Shown here piece after piece: positions 1-9,667 of a stretch of DNA of 64,000 bases. The notes beneath the pieces are model-generated. The model was given only the letters and a program-made list of their open reading frames with translations. It searched no databases and was not told where the DNA came from. Each line of letters begins with the position of its first letter. Position 1 is the first letter of the stretch. The DNA is from Candidatus Binataceae bacterium (GTDB taxonomy: Bacteria > Desulfobacterota > Binatia > Binatales > Binataceae). The stretch covers positions 40,549 to 104,548 of the forward strand of contig JADMIL010000005.1 of NCBI GenBank assembly GCA_015478645.1, written 5' to 3'. The translations under genes and the position numbers were made by a program.

Positions 1-108
1 GCCGTTTGCATACCGTCGCAGCCGTTCGTTTTGGGTTGCGCGTTGCACCAAATACTTCACGATGCGCTTCGGTAGGCCCGCCGCGATCGCCAGAATTCGC
101 CGATTCAT
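1..108 (-). CDS. Start of an unidentified protein, cut by the left window edge
   Basis: Reading the minus strand from an ATG at 108 gives 36 open codons to the window edge, beginning MNRRILAIAAGLPKRIVKY. A purine-rich AAGGCGG lies about 7 bases before the ATG, a plausible ribosome binding site. A TACAAT hexamer further upstream (complement of 152-157) could be a -10 element. The visible part is basic and amphipathic and matches no family I recognise. It would be transcribed divergently from the glycosyltransferase at 351. It may be a chance open stretch, because GC-rich DNA gives many. Confidence 0.35.
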   Translation of the reverse strand, partial: MNRRILAIAAGLPKRIVKYLVQRATQNERLRRYANG

Positions 109-350
109 CAAGCATCCGCCTTGCTTTCAGGCCGCTGGCACGATGCTAGCTATTGTAGATTTCCAAGATGTGCCCGTTACCCCCTGCCCGACCTGATTCG
201 GACTCCCGCCGCGGCGCTTTCAGGTCATGGTCATCCGAAACTGGAAGATCAATAATGCCACCAGTCGCAGAGCGCTCCGACAGCTCGCCCATCCGGGTGG
301 GCGTCCGATCGGTGGCCACAACAATCACGATCGCGGATCGTTGAGGATTT

Positions 351-1493
351 ATGTCATCCAATAGCCCCGTCAACCCGCGCCCGCCGATGGCGAACTCCAC
401 GATGCCGCGTTTGCGCATCGCCCAGATCGCCCCGCTTTACGAACGTATCCCGCCCAAGCTGTACGGCGGCACCGAGCGCGTCGTCTCTTATATCACCGAG
501 GAGTTCGTCCGCCGCGGCCATGACGTGACCCTGTTCGCCGCCGGCGACGCGCAAACCAGCGCGCGCCTGAGCCCCGGATGCCCGCAGGCGTTGCGGCTCG
601 CCGGCAAGCAGGAACTCGGTTCGTTCCTGCAGCTCCCGATGCTCTCCGATGTCTACGAAAATCCCGACCGCTTCGACGTCATCCATTCGCATATCGACTA
701 CTGGACCTTCCCCTTCGCGCGCCTGTGCAAGGTGCCGACCGTCGCCACGATGCATGGGCGGCTCGATATCGAAGATCTGAAGCCGGTCTACTCGCGCTAT
801 CCGGCGATGCCGCTGGTATCGATCAGCGACAAGCAGCGCGAGCCGCTTTCGTTCATGAATTGGGTCGCCACCGTCTACCACGGATTGCCCCGCGATCTGC
901 TCACCTTCAGCCCCAATCCGGGCAAGTACCTGGCCTTCCTCGGCCGCATTTCGCCCGAGAAGCGCCCCGACCTCGCGATCGATCTCGCGGTCAAGGCCGG
1001 CGTCCCGATCAAGCTCGCGGCCAAGGTTGACGTCGTCGACCGCGCCTACTTCGACCAGGTCATCAAACCGCGCCTCGCGCTGCCCGGCGTCGAATATATC
1101 GGCGAGATCAACGAATCGCAGAAAAACGAATTCCTCGGCAACGCGCTCGCCCTGATGTTCACCATCGATTGGCCCGAGCCGTTCGGCCTGGCCATGATCG
1201 AGGCGCTGGCCTGCGGCACGCCGGTGATCGCGCGCCCCTGCGGCTCGGTGCCCGAGGTGATGCGCAATGGGGTCACCGGCTACGTCGCCACGGAATTTGA
1301 CGACCTGCTCAAGGCCATCAAGAACGTCGAGTCCGTCTCGCGCGCCGCCTGCCGCAAGGAATTCGAGAGCCGCTTCACCGCCGACGTGATGGCCGCGCAG
1401 TACGAAGAGATCTTCTACGGTCTCATCGCCGCGCGCCGCGGCAACTCGATCCTGCGCCAGACCTACGAAGAAGGGCGGTCCACCGCTCGGTGA
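351..1493 (+). CDS. Glycosyltransferase family 4 (GT-B fold)
   Basis: This 380-residue protein looks like a retaining GT-B glycosyltransferase of family 4, which transfers a sugar from a nucleotide-sugar donor. The N-terminal domain has the family's glycine-rich acceptor-side motif (YGGTERVV, about residues 38-45). The C-terminal donor domain has the EX7E signature EPFGLAMIE at about 276-284, followed by ACGTPVIA. TGAGG lies just before the ATG at 351; an in-frame ATG at 390 is an alternative start. The stop overlaps the GTG of the next gene by four bases, so the two are translationally coupled. The partner is a debranching-type glycosidase, suggesting a role with an alpha-glucan or oligosaccharide; donor and acceptor cannot be told from sequence. 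Confidence 0.88.
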   Translation: MSSNSPVNPRPPMANSTMPRLRIAQIAPLYERIPPKLYGGTERVVSYITEEFVRRGHDVTLFAAGDAQTSARLSPGCPQALRLAGKQELGSFLQLPMLSDVYENPDRFDVIHSHIDYWTFPFARLCKVPTVATMHGRLDIEDLKPVYSRYPAMPLVSISDKQREPLSFMNWVATVYHGLPRDLLTFSPNPGKYLAFLGRISPEKRPDLAIDLAVKAGVPIKLAAKVDVVDRAYFDQVIKPRLALPGVEYIGEINESQKNEFLGNALALMFTIDWPEPFGLAMIEALACGTPVIARPCGSVPEVMRNGVTGYVATEFDDLLKAIKNVESVSRAACRKEFESRFTADVMAAQYEEIFYGLIAARRGNSILRQTYEEGRSTAR

Positions 1494-3859
1494 AATCCCG
1501 GATTGACGGCGGCCGCGTCCCCTCCGGGAGCGGCCGCCGCGTCGGCCATCCGCGCCCCGGCGGCCATCCGCGCCCCGGCGGCACCGTTCTCAAGGTCGGT
1601 TCCGACTTCTATGTACTCGCCTCGTCGCTCGGCTCACGCCGCTCGACCAGCGTCCTGACCGACGGGCGCAGTTTCTCGATCTTCGACGCCGGTGGCGACA
1701 TCGTCGAATCGCCGCTCGAGGCGCTGGGCTTTTTCCATCGCGATACGCGCTACCTGAGCCGCTTCGAGCTGCGCATTGCCGGCCAGACGCCCTACTATCT
1801 CAATTCGTTTCTGAGCGACGACAAGGCGCAAATGCGCGTCAACCTGACCAATCCCGACCTCGGCAAAAACGGCGACATCATCGAGTTCCCGCGCAACTCG
1901 ATCCAGATCGAACGTGGGTGGGCGCTGGCCCAGGCCACCCTCGTCCATCGGCTGGTCGTGCGCAACTTCGCCCGCACCGCGATCACGCTGGCGCTCGACT
2001 TTACTTTCGGCGTCGATTTTGCCGACCTCTTCGAGGTTCGCGGAGTCAAGCGCAAACGCCACGGCCAGACCCTCAAGCCGGCCCTCCATCGCGACCGCGT
2101 CGAGTTTTACTATCGCGGTCTCGACCGCGCCACGCGCCACACCGCGATTCGCTTCGAGCCGCCGCCGCTTCATCTCGACGCCCATCACGCCGCCTTCAAA
2201 ATCGCCCTCGAGCCCGACGCCGCCGCGACCCTCGAAGTATGCGTCACCGGCGGCGCCGACAGCGATCCCGCGCACGGCAGTCCGCCGCCCGTCGCGCTTG
2301 GCACGGCCGGCCCGCCTCCAGTCGCCGCCGCGCGCCCCGCGCCCGCGCCCATTCGCGCCACCGCCCGGACCAATCCTGGCTCCGACGGTGTCACGAATTT
2401 CGCCGGCGCGCTCAGCGTGCGCCACGCCGAAATCAGCGCGCTCCAGCGCGGCGCGACCCAGCTCTCGGCGAGCAACGAGATCCTCGACAACCTGCTGCGC
2501 CGCTCGCAATGCGATCTCACTTCGATCATCGCCCGCGGCGCCGAGGGCACCTTCATCATGGCCGGCATCCCGTGGTTCGCCACGCTCTTCGGCCGCGACA
2601 GCATCCTCACCGCGCTCTCGATCCTGCCCTTCAATCCCTCTGTCGCGGCCGGCACCCTGCGCACGCTCGCGCGCTTCCAGGGCACCGAAATCAATCCCGA
2701 TCGCGACGAGCAGCCCGGCAAGATCATCCACGAGATGCGCTCCGGCGAGATGGCCGTCACCGGCGAGATACCCTTCGGCCGCTACTACGGCAGCGTCGAC
2801 TCGACCCCGCTCTTTCTCTGGCTCTATGGCCGCTATGTCGCCGCGACCGGCGATCTCAAACTCGCCAATGAGCTATGGCCCAACGTCGAACGCGCGCTGG
2901 CCTGGATCGATAATTACGGCGACGTCGATCACGACGGCTACGTCGAATATATCCGCGAGACTCCGCGCGGCCTCTCCAACCAGGGCTGGAAGGATTCCTT
3001 CGATTCGATCTCCCATGCCGACGGCACGCTGGCCCACGCCCCGATCGCGCTGGCCGAGGTCCAGGGCTACGTCTATGCCGCCTATATTGCGATCGCCGAC
3101 GTCGCCAGCCGCCTCAATCGCAACGCCGTCGCCACCCGCCTCGCCGATCGCGCGCAGGCGCTGCGCACCGCCTTCACCCGCGACTTCTGGCTCGAACCCG
3201 AAAGCACCGTCGCGCTTGCGCTCGACGCCGACAAGCGCCCCTGCCGCGTGATGGCCTCCAACGCCGCCCATGCGATGGCTTGCGGGCTGCTCGATCGCGA
3301 TCGCGAGGCCGCCCTCGCTCCGCGCCTGCTCGCCGCCGACATGTTCTCCGGATGGGGTGTGCGCACGCTCAGCGCCAACGAAAAACGCTACAACCCGATG
3401 AGCTATCACAACGGCTCGATCTGGCCCCACGACAACGCCATCGCCGCGATGGCCCTCGCGCGCATCCCCGGCCGCGCCGGCGCCCTGCGCATCCTCGAGG
3501 GCCTGTTCGACGCCGCCGTCCATCTCGACAGCGGCAGCCTGCCCGAACTCTTCTGCGGCTTCCCGCGCGAGCCGCGCCTGGGCCCCGTGCCCTATCCGGT
3601 CGCCTGCCATCCGCAAGCCTGGGCCGCCGCCAGCGTCTTTTTGATTCTGCAGGCAATTCTCGGGCTCGCGGTCCACGGCTTCGATCGCCGCCTGGTCATC
3701 GATTCGCCGGTGCTGCCCGACCAGCTTGAATGGCTGAGGGTCGACGGTCTTGCGGTCGGCGACGGCGCCGCGTCGTTCATGGTCTGCGGCACGCCGCGTG
3801 GCGCCTCGGTCGAGATTAGCGACAAACGCGGCCCGATCACGATCGAAGTAAAGACGTGA
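1490..3859 (+). CDS. Glycogen-debranching-type glycosidase (amylo-alpha-1,6-glucosidase family)
   Basis: This 789-residue protein has an N-terminal beta-sandwich domain of the bacterial 'glycogen debranching N-terminal' type (GFFHRDTRYLSRFEL, about residues 80-95). An (alpha/alpha)6-barrel catalytic domain follows, with GRDSILTALS near 367, GWKDSFDSI near 498 and YHNGSIWPHDN near 638. These are hallmarks of the amylo-alpha-1,6-glucosidase-like family, which hydrolyses alpha-glucan branches or related glycosides. It starts with a GTG overlapping the TGA of the glycosyltransferase. The first 35 residues are low-complexity and contain GHPRPG twice in tandem, so the true start could be later. A Pro/Ala-rich insert (about 263-300) separates the two domains. 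The exact substrate is unknown. Confidence 0.85.
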   Translation: MKSRIDGGRVPSGSGRRVGHPRPGGHPRPGGTVLKVGSDFYVLASSLGSRRSTSVLTDGRSFSIFDAGGDIVESPLEALGFFHRDTRYLSRFELRIAGQTPYYLNSFLSDDKAQMRVNLTNPDLGKNGDIIEFPRNSIQIERGWALAQATLVHRLVVRNFARTAITLALDFTFGVDFADLFEVRGVKRKRHGQTLKPALHRDRVEFYYRGLDRATRHTAIRFEPPPLHLDAHHAAFKIALEPDAAATLEVCVTGGADSDPAHGSPPPVALGTAGPPPVAAARPAPAPIRATARTNPGSDGVTNFAGALSVRHAEISALQRGATQLSASNEILDNLLRRSQCDLTSIIARGAEGTFIMAGIPWFATLFGRDSILTALSILPFNPSVAAGTLRTLARFQGTEINPDRDEQPGKIIHEMRSGEMAVTGEIPFGRYYGSVDSTPLFLWLYGRYVAATGDLKLANELWPNVERALAWIDNYGDVDHDGYVEYIRETPRGLSNQGWKDSFDSISHADGTLAHAPIALAEVQGYVYAAYIAIADVASRLNRNAVATRLADRAQALRTAFTRDFWLEPESTVALALDADKRPCRVMASNAAHAMACGLLDRDREAALAPRLLAADMFSGWGVRTLSANEKRYNPMSYHNGSIWPHDNAIAAMALARIPGRAGALRILEGLFDAAVHLDSGSLPELFCGFPREPRLGPVPYPVACHPQAWAAASVFLILQAILGLAVHGFDRRLVIDSPVLPDQLEWLRVDGLAVGDGAASFMVCGTPRGASVEISDKRGPITIEVKT

Positions 3860-3963
3860 GCCGGCGACCGTCTCGCGTAACGCCCGACCAACTTCATGAT
3901 GGCCTGAACCGGACTTCCTTTCGGACGAACGCCACGGCTTTCAAGTAGGCAAGCGTAGATTTT

Positions 3964-3984
3964 GCGGTGAAGCATAATCACCGC
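3964..3984. terminator. Short hairpin between convergent genes
   Basis: GCGGTGA (3964-3970) and TCACCGC (3978-3984) form a 7-bp stem with a 7-base loop in the 144-bp gap between the convergent debranching and kelch genes. No clear T-run follows on either strand, so it is only a possible weak or bidirectional terminator. Confidence 0.3.
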
Positions 3985-4003
3985 GAGGCGCCGCGCGGAT
4001 GGC

Positions 4004-5635
4004 CTAGCCCGTCGGCGATGGCGACGGCGCCGGCGTAGTTGACGGCGCGACCGTCTCCGCGGGCGTCGCCGTACTTGACGGCGGCGCGGCGGGCGTGCCC
4101 GTGACCGTGATCGTCGCCGTTGGCGTCGCGGTTGGTGTGACCGTTGGCGTGGCGGTCGGCGTAGCCGTTCGCGTCGGCGACGGCGTCCGCGATGCCCTCG
4201 GGGTCGCCTTGCGCGTGGCGGTTGGCGTCGCCGTGGCGGTCGCGGTTGGTGTGGCGGTCGCCGTCGGCGTTGGAGTGGGCGTCGGCGTCGGCCTGATCCA
4301 TGCCGCCGGCCAGCGCACCTCGATCAGCGTCGCCGTATGGCCCGCCCGCGCCTGGTTCAGATCGCCGGTCGCACTCCATTTTCCGCTCTTCGGATCGAAC
4401 AGCTCGGCGCTCTTGAGCGGCCGATATTTCTGATCCCAGCCGCCCGCGATCAGCACCCGTCCGTCCGCCAGCAGGTTCGCCGAATGGCCGTAGCGGCTGA
4501 CGCTCATCGGCGCGGTCGCAGTGAATTTATTGATCGCTGGATCGTAGATCTCCGCCGACGGATCATCGCGTCCGCCGACGATCAGAATCCGCCCGTCGGC
4601 CAGCGTGGTCGCCGTATGGCCCGCGCGCTCATGGGTCATCGTGGGGCCCGGCGCAAAGCGCCCCGACTGCGGATCGTAAAGCTCGGTCGTGGCGAGCGCG
4701 CCACTGCGCGCATAGGGACTGCCGCCCGCGATCAGTACGCGCCCGTCGGCCAGCGTGGTCGCGGTATGGTAGATGCGGTTGGTGCTCATCGATCCGGTCA
4801 CGGTGAATTTGCCGCGCGCCGGGTCGTAGGTCTCGGCCTGGGCGTCGCCGCCGCCCGCGATCAGCACGCGCCCGTCATCCAGGATTGTCGCCGTCTGGCA
4901 ATAGCGGCTGTCCGAGAGATCGCCGGTCGCGGTGAATTTTCCGGTAGCCGGATCGTAAAGCTCCGCGCTGGTCGACCCCCCGCCGACGATCAGCACCTGG
5001 CCATTGGCGAGCAGCGTGGCGGTCGGCTCGTCGCGCGCCGTGGTCAGCGGAGCGGCCGGGGCAAATTTGCCGCTGGCCGGATCGAAAATTTCGGTCGACG
5101 GCAAAATCCACGGCATCGTCGGCCCCGGAAACAGGATTAGCGGCACCAGCACCGTATCGACGCCGCCCACGATCAGCACGCGCCCGTCGAGCAGCCGGAT
5201 CGCCTCGTGGCGGTCACGATGCGTCCCCATCGAGCCGGCCGGGATAAATCCGCCCGCCGCCGGATCGTAAAGCTCGGCCGAGCCGAGCACCGCCGGACTG
5301 TCGCCAGTCGGCACGCTGACGGTACCCGTGCCGCCAGTCATCAGCACCAGCGGACGCATCACGATTGCCGGCGTGGGATGCGGCGTTGGCGTGGGCGACG
5401 CCTTGGCTCGTTTAGCATGATGCGCGCCATGATGCGGGTGATGGGTCGCGGCCGCCGCAGCCGTCGCGCCGCCCCCCAAAATGATCAGCCCGATCGTCAC
5501 GATCGTCGCGATCGCCCATCCAATGCGATCGACGGCCCGCCGCCATCCGCGCGCGCCCGCGCCGGCGCCTTGCCGCTTATCGGCGCGCCCCGCCGTCCGC
5601 CGCGCGCGCGTCCGATCCTGCCCCGCGTCACTCAT
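4004..5635 (-). CDS. Kelch-repeat protein with N-terminal membrane anchor and Thr/Pro-rich tail
   Basis: The 543-residue product begins with a basic segment, then one hydrophobic helix (about residues 38-65), then a His-rich stretch. From about 90 to 430 it has repeated kelch/galactose-oxidase-type blades, each of the form 'DGRVLIAGG ... SAELYDP..GKF ... TATLL'. I count about seven, enough for one beta-propeller. The last 110 residues are an almost pure Thr/Pro/Ala tail ([14 protein letters not shown] type), resembling extended, possibly glycosylated stalks. The likely topology is a cytoplasmic N-terminus with an exported propeller. No catalytic residues of galactose oxidase were recognised, so a binding role is more likely. 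It stands alone, convergent with the debranching gene. Confidence 0.8.
   Translation of the reverse strand: MSDAGQDRTRARRTAGRADKRQGAGAGARGWRRAVDRIGWAIATIVTIGLIILGGGATAAAAATHHPHHGAHHAKRAKASPTPTPHPTPAIVMRPLVLMTGGTGTVSVPTGDSPAVLGSAELYDPAAGGFIPAGSMGTHRDRHEAIRLLDGRVLIVGGVDTVLVPLILFPGPTMPWILPSTEIFDPASGKFAPAAPLTTARDEPTATLLANGQVLIVGGGSTSAELYDPATGKFTATGDLSDSRYCQTATILDDGRVLIAGGGDAQAETYDPARGKFTVTGSMSTNRIYHTATTLADGRVLIAGGSPYARSGALATTELYDPQSGRFAPGPTMTHERAGHTATTLADGRILIVGGRDDPSAEIYDPAINKFTATAPMSVSRYGHSANLLADGRVLIAGGWDQKYRPLKSAELFDPKSGKWSATGDLNQARAGHTATLIEVRWPAAWIRPTPTPTPTPTATATPTATATATPTATRKATPRASRTPSPTRTATPTATPTVTPTATPTATITVTGTPAAPPSSTATPAETVAPSTTPAPSPSPTG
4100..4293. repeat. Degenerate GGCGTY-type hexamer repeat encoding the Thr/Pro/Ala tail
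   Basis: The DNA of the kelch gene's 3' end is a run of imperfect hexamers such as GGCGTC, GCGGTT and GGTGTG. Read on the minus strand it gives alternating Thr, Pro and Ala codons. Such tracts can change length by slippage. Confidence 0.7.
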
Positions 5636-5668
5636 GATTCGTCGATCACCCCGCGCGCCGCGCGAACC

Positions 5669-7024
5669 TCATGCTCCCTGGGTCTCCGCAGACCCCGCCG
5701 GTTTGGTAGTCGGACGGTAGACGCGATGCTGCGCGCGCGCCCACTCCTCCTCGCGCGCCGCCACGTCGAGCGGCAAGCCGCGTGTCTCGTCGATAAACAG
5801 GCCAAAGATGATCGCGGTCGGAATTCCGAGCGTCGCGAAATAGCGCACCACGATGGTCAGTCCGCCGAGCGGCCCGATCAGCGCCGCGATCAGCGCCTGC
5901 GCGAGCATCGAAAAGACCGCGCCGGTGATCATCTGCCAGCCGACCATCGTGGTGCGCAGCGCCGCCGGAAATAGTTCCGTCGCCGCCGAATTGGCCCCCA
6001 CCGTCATCACGCCCGAAAGGATTTTGAACCAGCAGTAGGCCACCGCCAGCCACAGAAACGGATAGGAAATGCCGCTCGGCTCCCAGTAAAAGGCCAGCGC
6101 CCCGAGCCACGCCGCGCCGCCGGCATAGACCACCGTCGGCACCCGTCCGAAACGCTCCGCGGTCCACGCCCCGATCGGAAAGCCGAGCATCCCCACGCCC
6201 ATCCCGAGCACCACCAGCATGCTCGCCTTTTCCGGCGAGAGCCCGAGGATCGAGACCGCCTCGAAATAGAGCCAGCCGTTGACCGCCGTCCCAGCCATCG
6301 TATCGAACGCCGCGCAGGTCAACAGGGTGGCGGCGCGGCGCCGGTAAAGCGGATGAAAGATATCGTAGAAATGGCTGGCCTCGACCGATCCGGTGGAGGA
6401 CACGCGGGCCCAGCGATTCTGCTTGGGCAGCATCCGCGCCACCGACGGCACCAAGGCGATTCCGGCGACGCTCGGCGCGAACAGCCATTGCCACGAGTAC
6501 CCCCACTTGAGCAAAAACGGGATGACGATATAGCCGAGCACGCCGCCGATCGCGCTGGCCGCCGCGGCACACGCCTGCCCGGTCGAACGCCGATCGACGG
6601 GCAACTCCTCGGCCAGCATCACCGTGGCCGACGAGACCGATCCGCCGAGCAGCGCCGAAATCAGCACTTGAAAGATGGCGAATTCCCACGGACTGGGCGC
6701 CATCGCCGACCCCAGGGAGAAGATCGGCGCGAGAATCAGGCTGGCGAGGATGATCCGGCGCCGCCCGATATGGTCGGCCAGTCGCGCCAGCAGCATCGAC
6801 CCGAACGCCGAGACCGACATCCAGGCAAACAACCGGGCCAGCGCCGGCTGGTCCAGATGGAAGCTGCGGGCGATCCACGGCGATGCGATGCCCGCGACCG
6901 AGAGTGTATAGCCCTGGTAGATCAGCAGCAGGGCAATCGCGACGACAATCGGCCGCGCCGCCCGGGCGCTCTGGCTGCCCGGGTCACGCTCTGTTTTGCC
7001 GCCTGCCGCTACCTGCTCCGCCAC
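5669..7024 (-). CDS. MFS transporter, sugar-porter/AAHS-like
   Basis: The 451-residue protein has about 12 hydrophobic helices. The loop 2-3 signature LADHIGRRR (about residues 82-90) and a C-terminal DETRG after the last helix are typical of major facilitator superfamily symporters of the sugar/aromatic-acid porter groups. The first 25 residues are polar. It is the first gene on the minus strand facing away from the ABC exporter at 7389, with the 364-bp gap between them holding any divergent promoters. The kelch gene lies 33 bases downstream and could be co-transcribed. The substrate cannot be predicted. Confidence 0.85.
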   Translation of the reverse strand: MAEQVAAGGKTERDPGSQSARAARPIVVAIALLLIYQGYTLSVAGIASPWIARSFHLDQPALARLFAWMSVSAFGSMLLARLADHIGRRRIILASLILAPIFSLGSAMAPSPWEFAIFQVLISALLGGSVSSATVMLAEELPVDRRSTGQACAAAASAIGGVLGYIVIPFLLKWGYSWQWLFAPSVAGIALVPSVARMLPKQNRWARVSSTGSVEASHFYDIFHPLYRRRAATLLTCAAFDTMAGTAVNGWLYFEAVSILGLSPEKASMLVVLGMGVGMLGFPIGAWTAERFGRVPTVVYAGGAAWLGALAFYWEPSGISYPFLWLAVAYCWFKILSGVMTVGANSAATELFPAALRTTMVGWQMITGAVFSMLAQALIAALIGPLGGLTIVVRYFATLGIPTAIIFGLFIDETRGLPLDVAAREEEWARAQHRVYRPTTKPAGSAETQGA

Positions 7025-7388
7025 GATAATCCCGCGATCCCGCTTCCCACTCTAGCGGCTAACGGCGTCGAACGGGATGCCCACCAACGGCTACGCGCGC
7101 CGCGTGGGTTAACTTCGCATCCATCGGCGATACGACGCCCATCGGCGCCGCGAGGGCGGCTGTGCGGGCTCGGCGGACTGGCCCGCATGGCGCGGGACTT
7201 TTGACGATTTGGGATGACACACGCAAATGGGGTAACCGAAGCCGGCTGGGAACGTCTTGGCGCCATCCCGAGAAGCCCGAATGCTCAAGCAAATCCAAGA
7301 ATTTTTCCGCTGGCACGCAAGGCATGTCAGTTGCACTCCCTCTTAAATGCAGTAACTTCGCAACCTCTATTCGGAATTGGATCGTTTT
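7025..7388. other. Divergent intergenic region, no gene seen
   Basis: This 364-bp gap separates the divergent MFS and ABC exporter genes. It should hold both promoters, but no convincing -35/-10 pair stands out: TTGACG at 7199-7204 has no good -10 partner at 16-18 bp. Short open frames here show no family features. Confidence 0.5.
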
Positions 7389-9284
7389 ATGGACTCCTGG
7401 TCATCCCGCCTTGGACAGAAACCACTCGTACGCTTTCTGGCCTGCGTCAAACCCCAGATCCGGCTGGTAGTTGGCGCCGCCCTGATGGGCATCGGCAAAT
7501 TCACCTTGCCGCTGGCCTTTCCGTTCGCCTTCAAATACGTCGTCGACATGCTGCTCACCGCGCAGCCCAAGCCCGACCGTATCGATCTGGCGATTGATCA
7601 TTGGTGTACGCATCTCGCGGCGCTGACCGGGCTCGGCGCCTCGGCGCAGGGCAAGCTGGCGGCACTCAGCCTGGCGATGCTCGCGCTGTACGTGGTCCAA
7701 TCGGGCGCCAGCTACTATCGCAATCTGTGGGCCGGAGTCGCCGGCAATCGCCTGATCTTCAGCCTGCGCAGCCGCCTTTACGCGCATCTGCAACAGTTGC
7801 CCCATTCGTTTTTCGACCGCAATCCCTCGGGCGCGATCGTTTCGCGCGTGCTCAACGACGTTACGCAGGCCAATGATCTTGTCAGCTCAACCCTGATCGA
7901 CGTCTGGATGGACGCGGTGTCGCTTGGCCTGGTGATTTTCGCCCTGCTCGAGCTCAACTGGCGGCTGGGCCTGCTCTCGCTATGCATCGCGCCGCTGTGG
8001 GTCGGCTTCATGCGCTTCTTCGCCCCGCGTATCAAGGCCGTCAGCCATCGCATGCAGGAGTCCGTCGAGATTATCACGGGCGAGGTGTGTGAGCGGGTGG
8101 TCGGCGCGACCACGGTGAAATCGTTCGGGCGCGAGGAGTACGAAGTCAGCCATTTCAACCTGCGTAACGAGGTGCTTTTCAACCGCACCATCGACAAGGT
8201 CAAGCTGGCGGCGGCGCAGGAGATGCTCATCCAGTTGCTCACGCGCTGCGCCCCGGCGATCGTGGTGTGGGCCGGCGCGGTGATGATCATTCGCGGCGAG
8301 ATGACGCTCGGCACACTGATGGCGTTCTTCACGCTGCTCGGCTTCCTCTACATGCCGCTCGAGCGTTTTGCCCAGCTTTCGATCGTGGTTTCGGCCTCGA
8401 CCGCGGCGATCGAACGGATCTTCAACTTCCTCGACCTGAAGCCCGAAATTGTCGACCATCCGCTGAGCCGGCCGTTCGCGATCAAGCGCGGCGCGGTCGA
8501 GTTCGAGCAGGTCAAGTTCGGCTACCTGCCGCGCGACGGCGCGCCCGCCCGCGAAGTGATCAAGGGCGTCGATCTGCGCGTGCCGGGCGGCTATCGGGTC
8601 GCGCTGGTCGGCCGCTCGGGCGCCGGCAAGACCACGCTGGCGAATCTTATCCCGCGTTTCTACGACGTGACCGGCGGCCGTGTGCTGGTCGACGGCAAGG
8701 ACGTGCGCCATTTCACGCTCAAGTCGTTGCGCGAAAACGTCAGCCTCGTGAGCCAGGACGCGCTGCTGTTCAGCGCCAGCGTCCGCGACAACCTGCTCTA
8801 CGCGCGGCCCGAGGCCAGCGACGCGATGATGTGGCAGGCGCTCGAACTGGCCAATCTGCGCGGCTTCGTCGAGGAGTTGCCCGAAAAGCTCGACGCCGTA
8901 ATCGGTGAGCGCGGGGTCAAGGTCTCGGGCGGCCAGCGCCAGCGCATTGCGCTCGCGCGCGCCTTCCTCAAGGACTCGAAGATCGTCATCCTGGACGAGG
9001 CGACCTCGGCGGTCGATTCGGAAGCCGAGAACCTGATCCACGAGGCGATGGAACGCCTGATGACCGGCCGCACCGTGTTCCTGATCGCCCATCGCCTGCG
9101 CAGCGCGATCACCGCCGACCTGATCGTCGTGCTCGATCAGGGCCGCGTGGTCGAGACCGGCACGCACGACGAACTGATCCGCCGCAACGGCACTTATGCG
9201 CGGCTGTTCAACGAACAGACCCGCGGGCTCAACTTGGTCGAAGCGCCCACGCCGGACGGCACCGCCGCGGCGCGCCAGGCCTGA
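7389..9284 (+). CDS. ABC exporter, MsbA/lipid-multidrug type (fused membrane and ATPase domains)
   Basis: The half-transporter of about 631 residues has an N-terminal six-helix membrane domain (about 20-320) and a C-terminal nucleotide-binding domain. The latter shows Walker A GRSGAGKTT (about 407), signature VSGGQRQRI (about 511), Walker B IVILDEATS (about 531) and an H-loop IAHRL. This is the MsbA/LmrA-type exporter family, working as a homodimer in the inner membrane to flip lipids or export drugs. I start it at ATG 7389, preceded by a GGAATTGGA-like site; an in-frame TTG at 7377 would add four residues. A strong terminator follows, so it is likely a single-gene transcript. A lipid A core flippase role is possible but not shown. 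Confidence 0.9.
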   Translation: MDSWSSRLGQKPLVRFLACVKPQIRLVVGAALMGIGKFTLPLAFPFAFKYVVDMLLTAQPKPDRIDLAIDHWCTHLAALTGLGASAQGKLAALSLAMLALYVVQSGASYYRNLWAGVAGNRLIFSLRSRLYAHLQQLPHSFFDRNPSGAIVSRVLNDVTQANDLVSSTLIDVWMDAVSLGLVIFALLELNWRLGLLSLCIAPLWVGFMRFFAPRIKAVSHRMQESVEIITGEVCERVVGATTVKSFGREEYEVSHFNLRNEVLFNRTIDKVKLAAAQEMLIQLLTRCAPAIVVWAGAVMIIRGEMTLGTLMAFFTLLGFLYMPLERFAQLSIVVSASTAAIERIFNFLDLKPEIVDHPLSRPFAIKRGAVEFEQVKFGYLPRDGAPAREVIKGVDLRVPGGYRVALVGRSGAGKTTLANLIPRFYDVTGGRVLVDGKDVRHFTLKSLRENVSLVSQDALLFSASVRDNLLYARPEASDAMMWQALELANLRGFVEELPEKLDAVIGERGVKVSGGQRQRIALARAFLKDSKIVILDEATSAVDSEAENLIHEAMERLMTGRTVFLIAHRLRSAITADLIVVLDQGRVVETGTHDELIRRNGTYARLFNEQTRGLNLVEAPTPDGTAAARQA

Positions 9285-9335
9285 CGCGAGTCGCGCAACG
9301 GATCGGGCGCGAGCCAAGCGCCAAGCGAATAAATC

Positions 9336-9372
9336 GGGTGGTCGAAGCATCTTCGGCCGCCCAATTTTCTTT
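9336..9372 (+). terminator. Rho-independent terminator after the ABC exporter
   Basis: A 12-bp stem (9336-9347 with 9351-9362, including two G-T pairs) with a CAT loop is followed by AATTTTCTTT. It lies 52 bases past the exporter stop and ends plus-strand transcription. Confidence 0.8.
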
Positions 9373-9667
9373 AGGCTCCGCGCGACGATCCCAGCCCAGC
9401 CGCTCACCTCAGCGCAATCGGGTTTGCGTCTCGCGCATTTACCCGCCATATTTCGAGGTGCCCGCCGAATGACCCTCTGATGACGCTCTATCGACCGCCT
9501 CGGGACGCAATCCGTCCGCTATGCGGCCGACTTGATCGACCTGATCGATCGGACGCGCGCCCGATCGTGGCGGGCGGTTCAGTAACCTTCTGAAGCGCGC
9601 CGCGTCTGCATTACTAGTGACTGCGATCCTATCGATACCGGCGCTCCGTGCCCGCCGCGAGACCGTC
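9373..9667. other. Intergenic stretch upstream of the DUF2141 gene
   Basis: About 295 bases between the terminator and the DUF2141 start. No gene, strong promoter or clear repeat was recognised. The downstream reading frame stays open back to a GTG at 9617, but the signal peptide fits the ATG at 9668 better. Confidence 0.4.

Noticed and set aside
146..418. 90-codon minus-strand frame at the left end
   Set aside because: It overlaps the glycosyltransferase start, and its composition fits an antisense shadow; no ribosome binding site or domain was seen.
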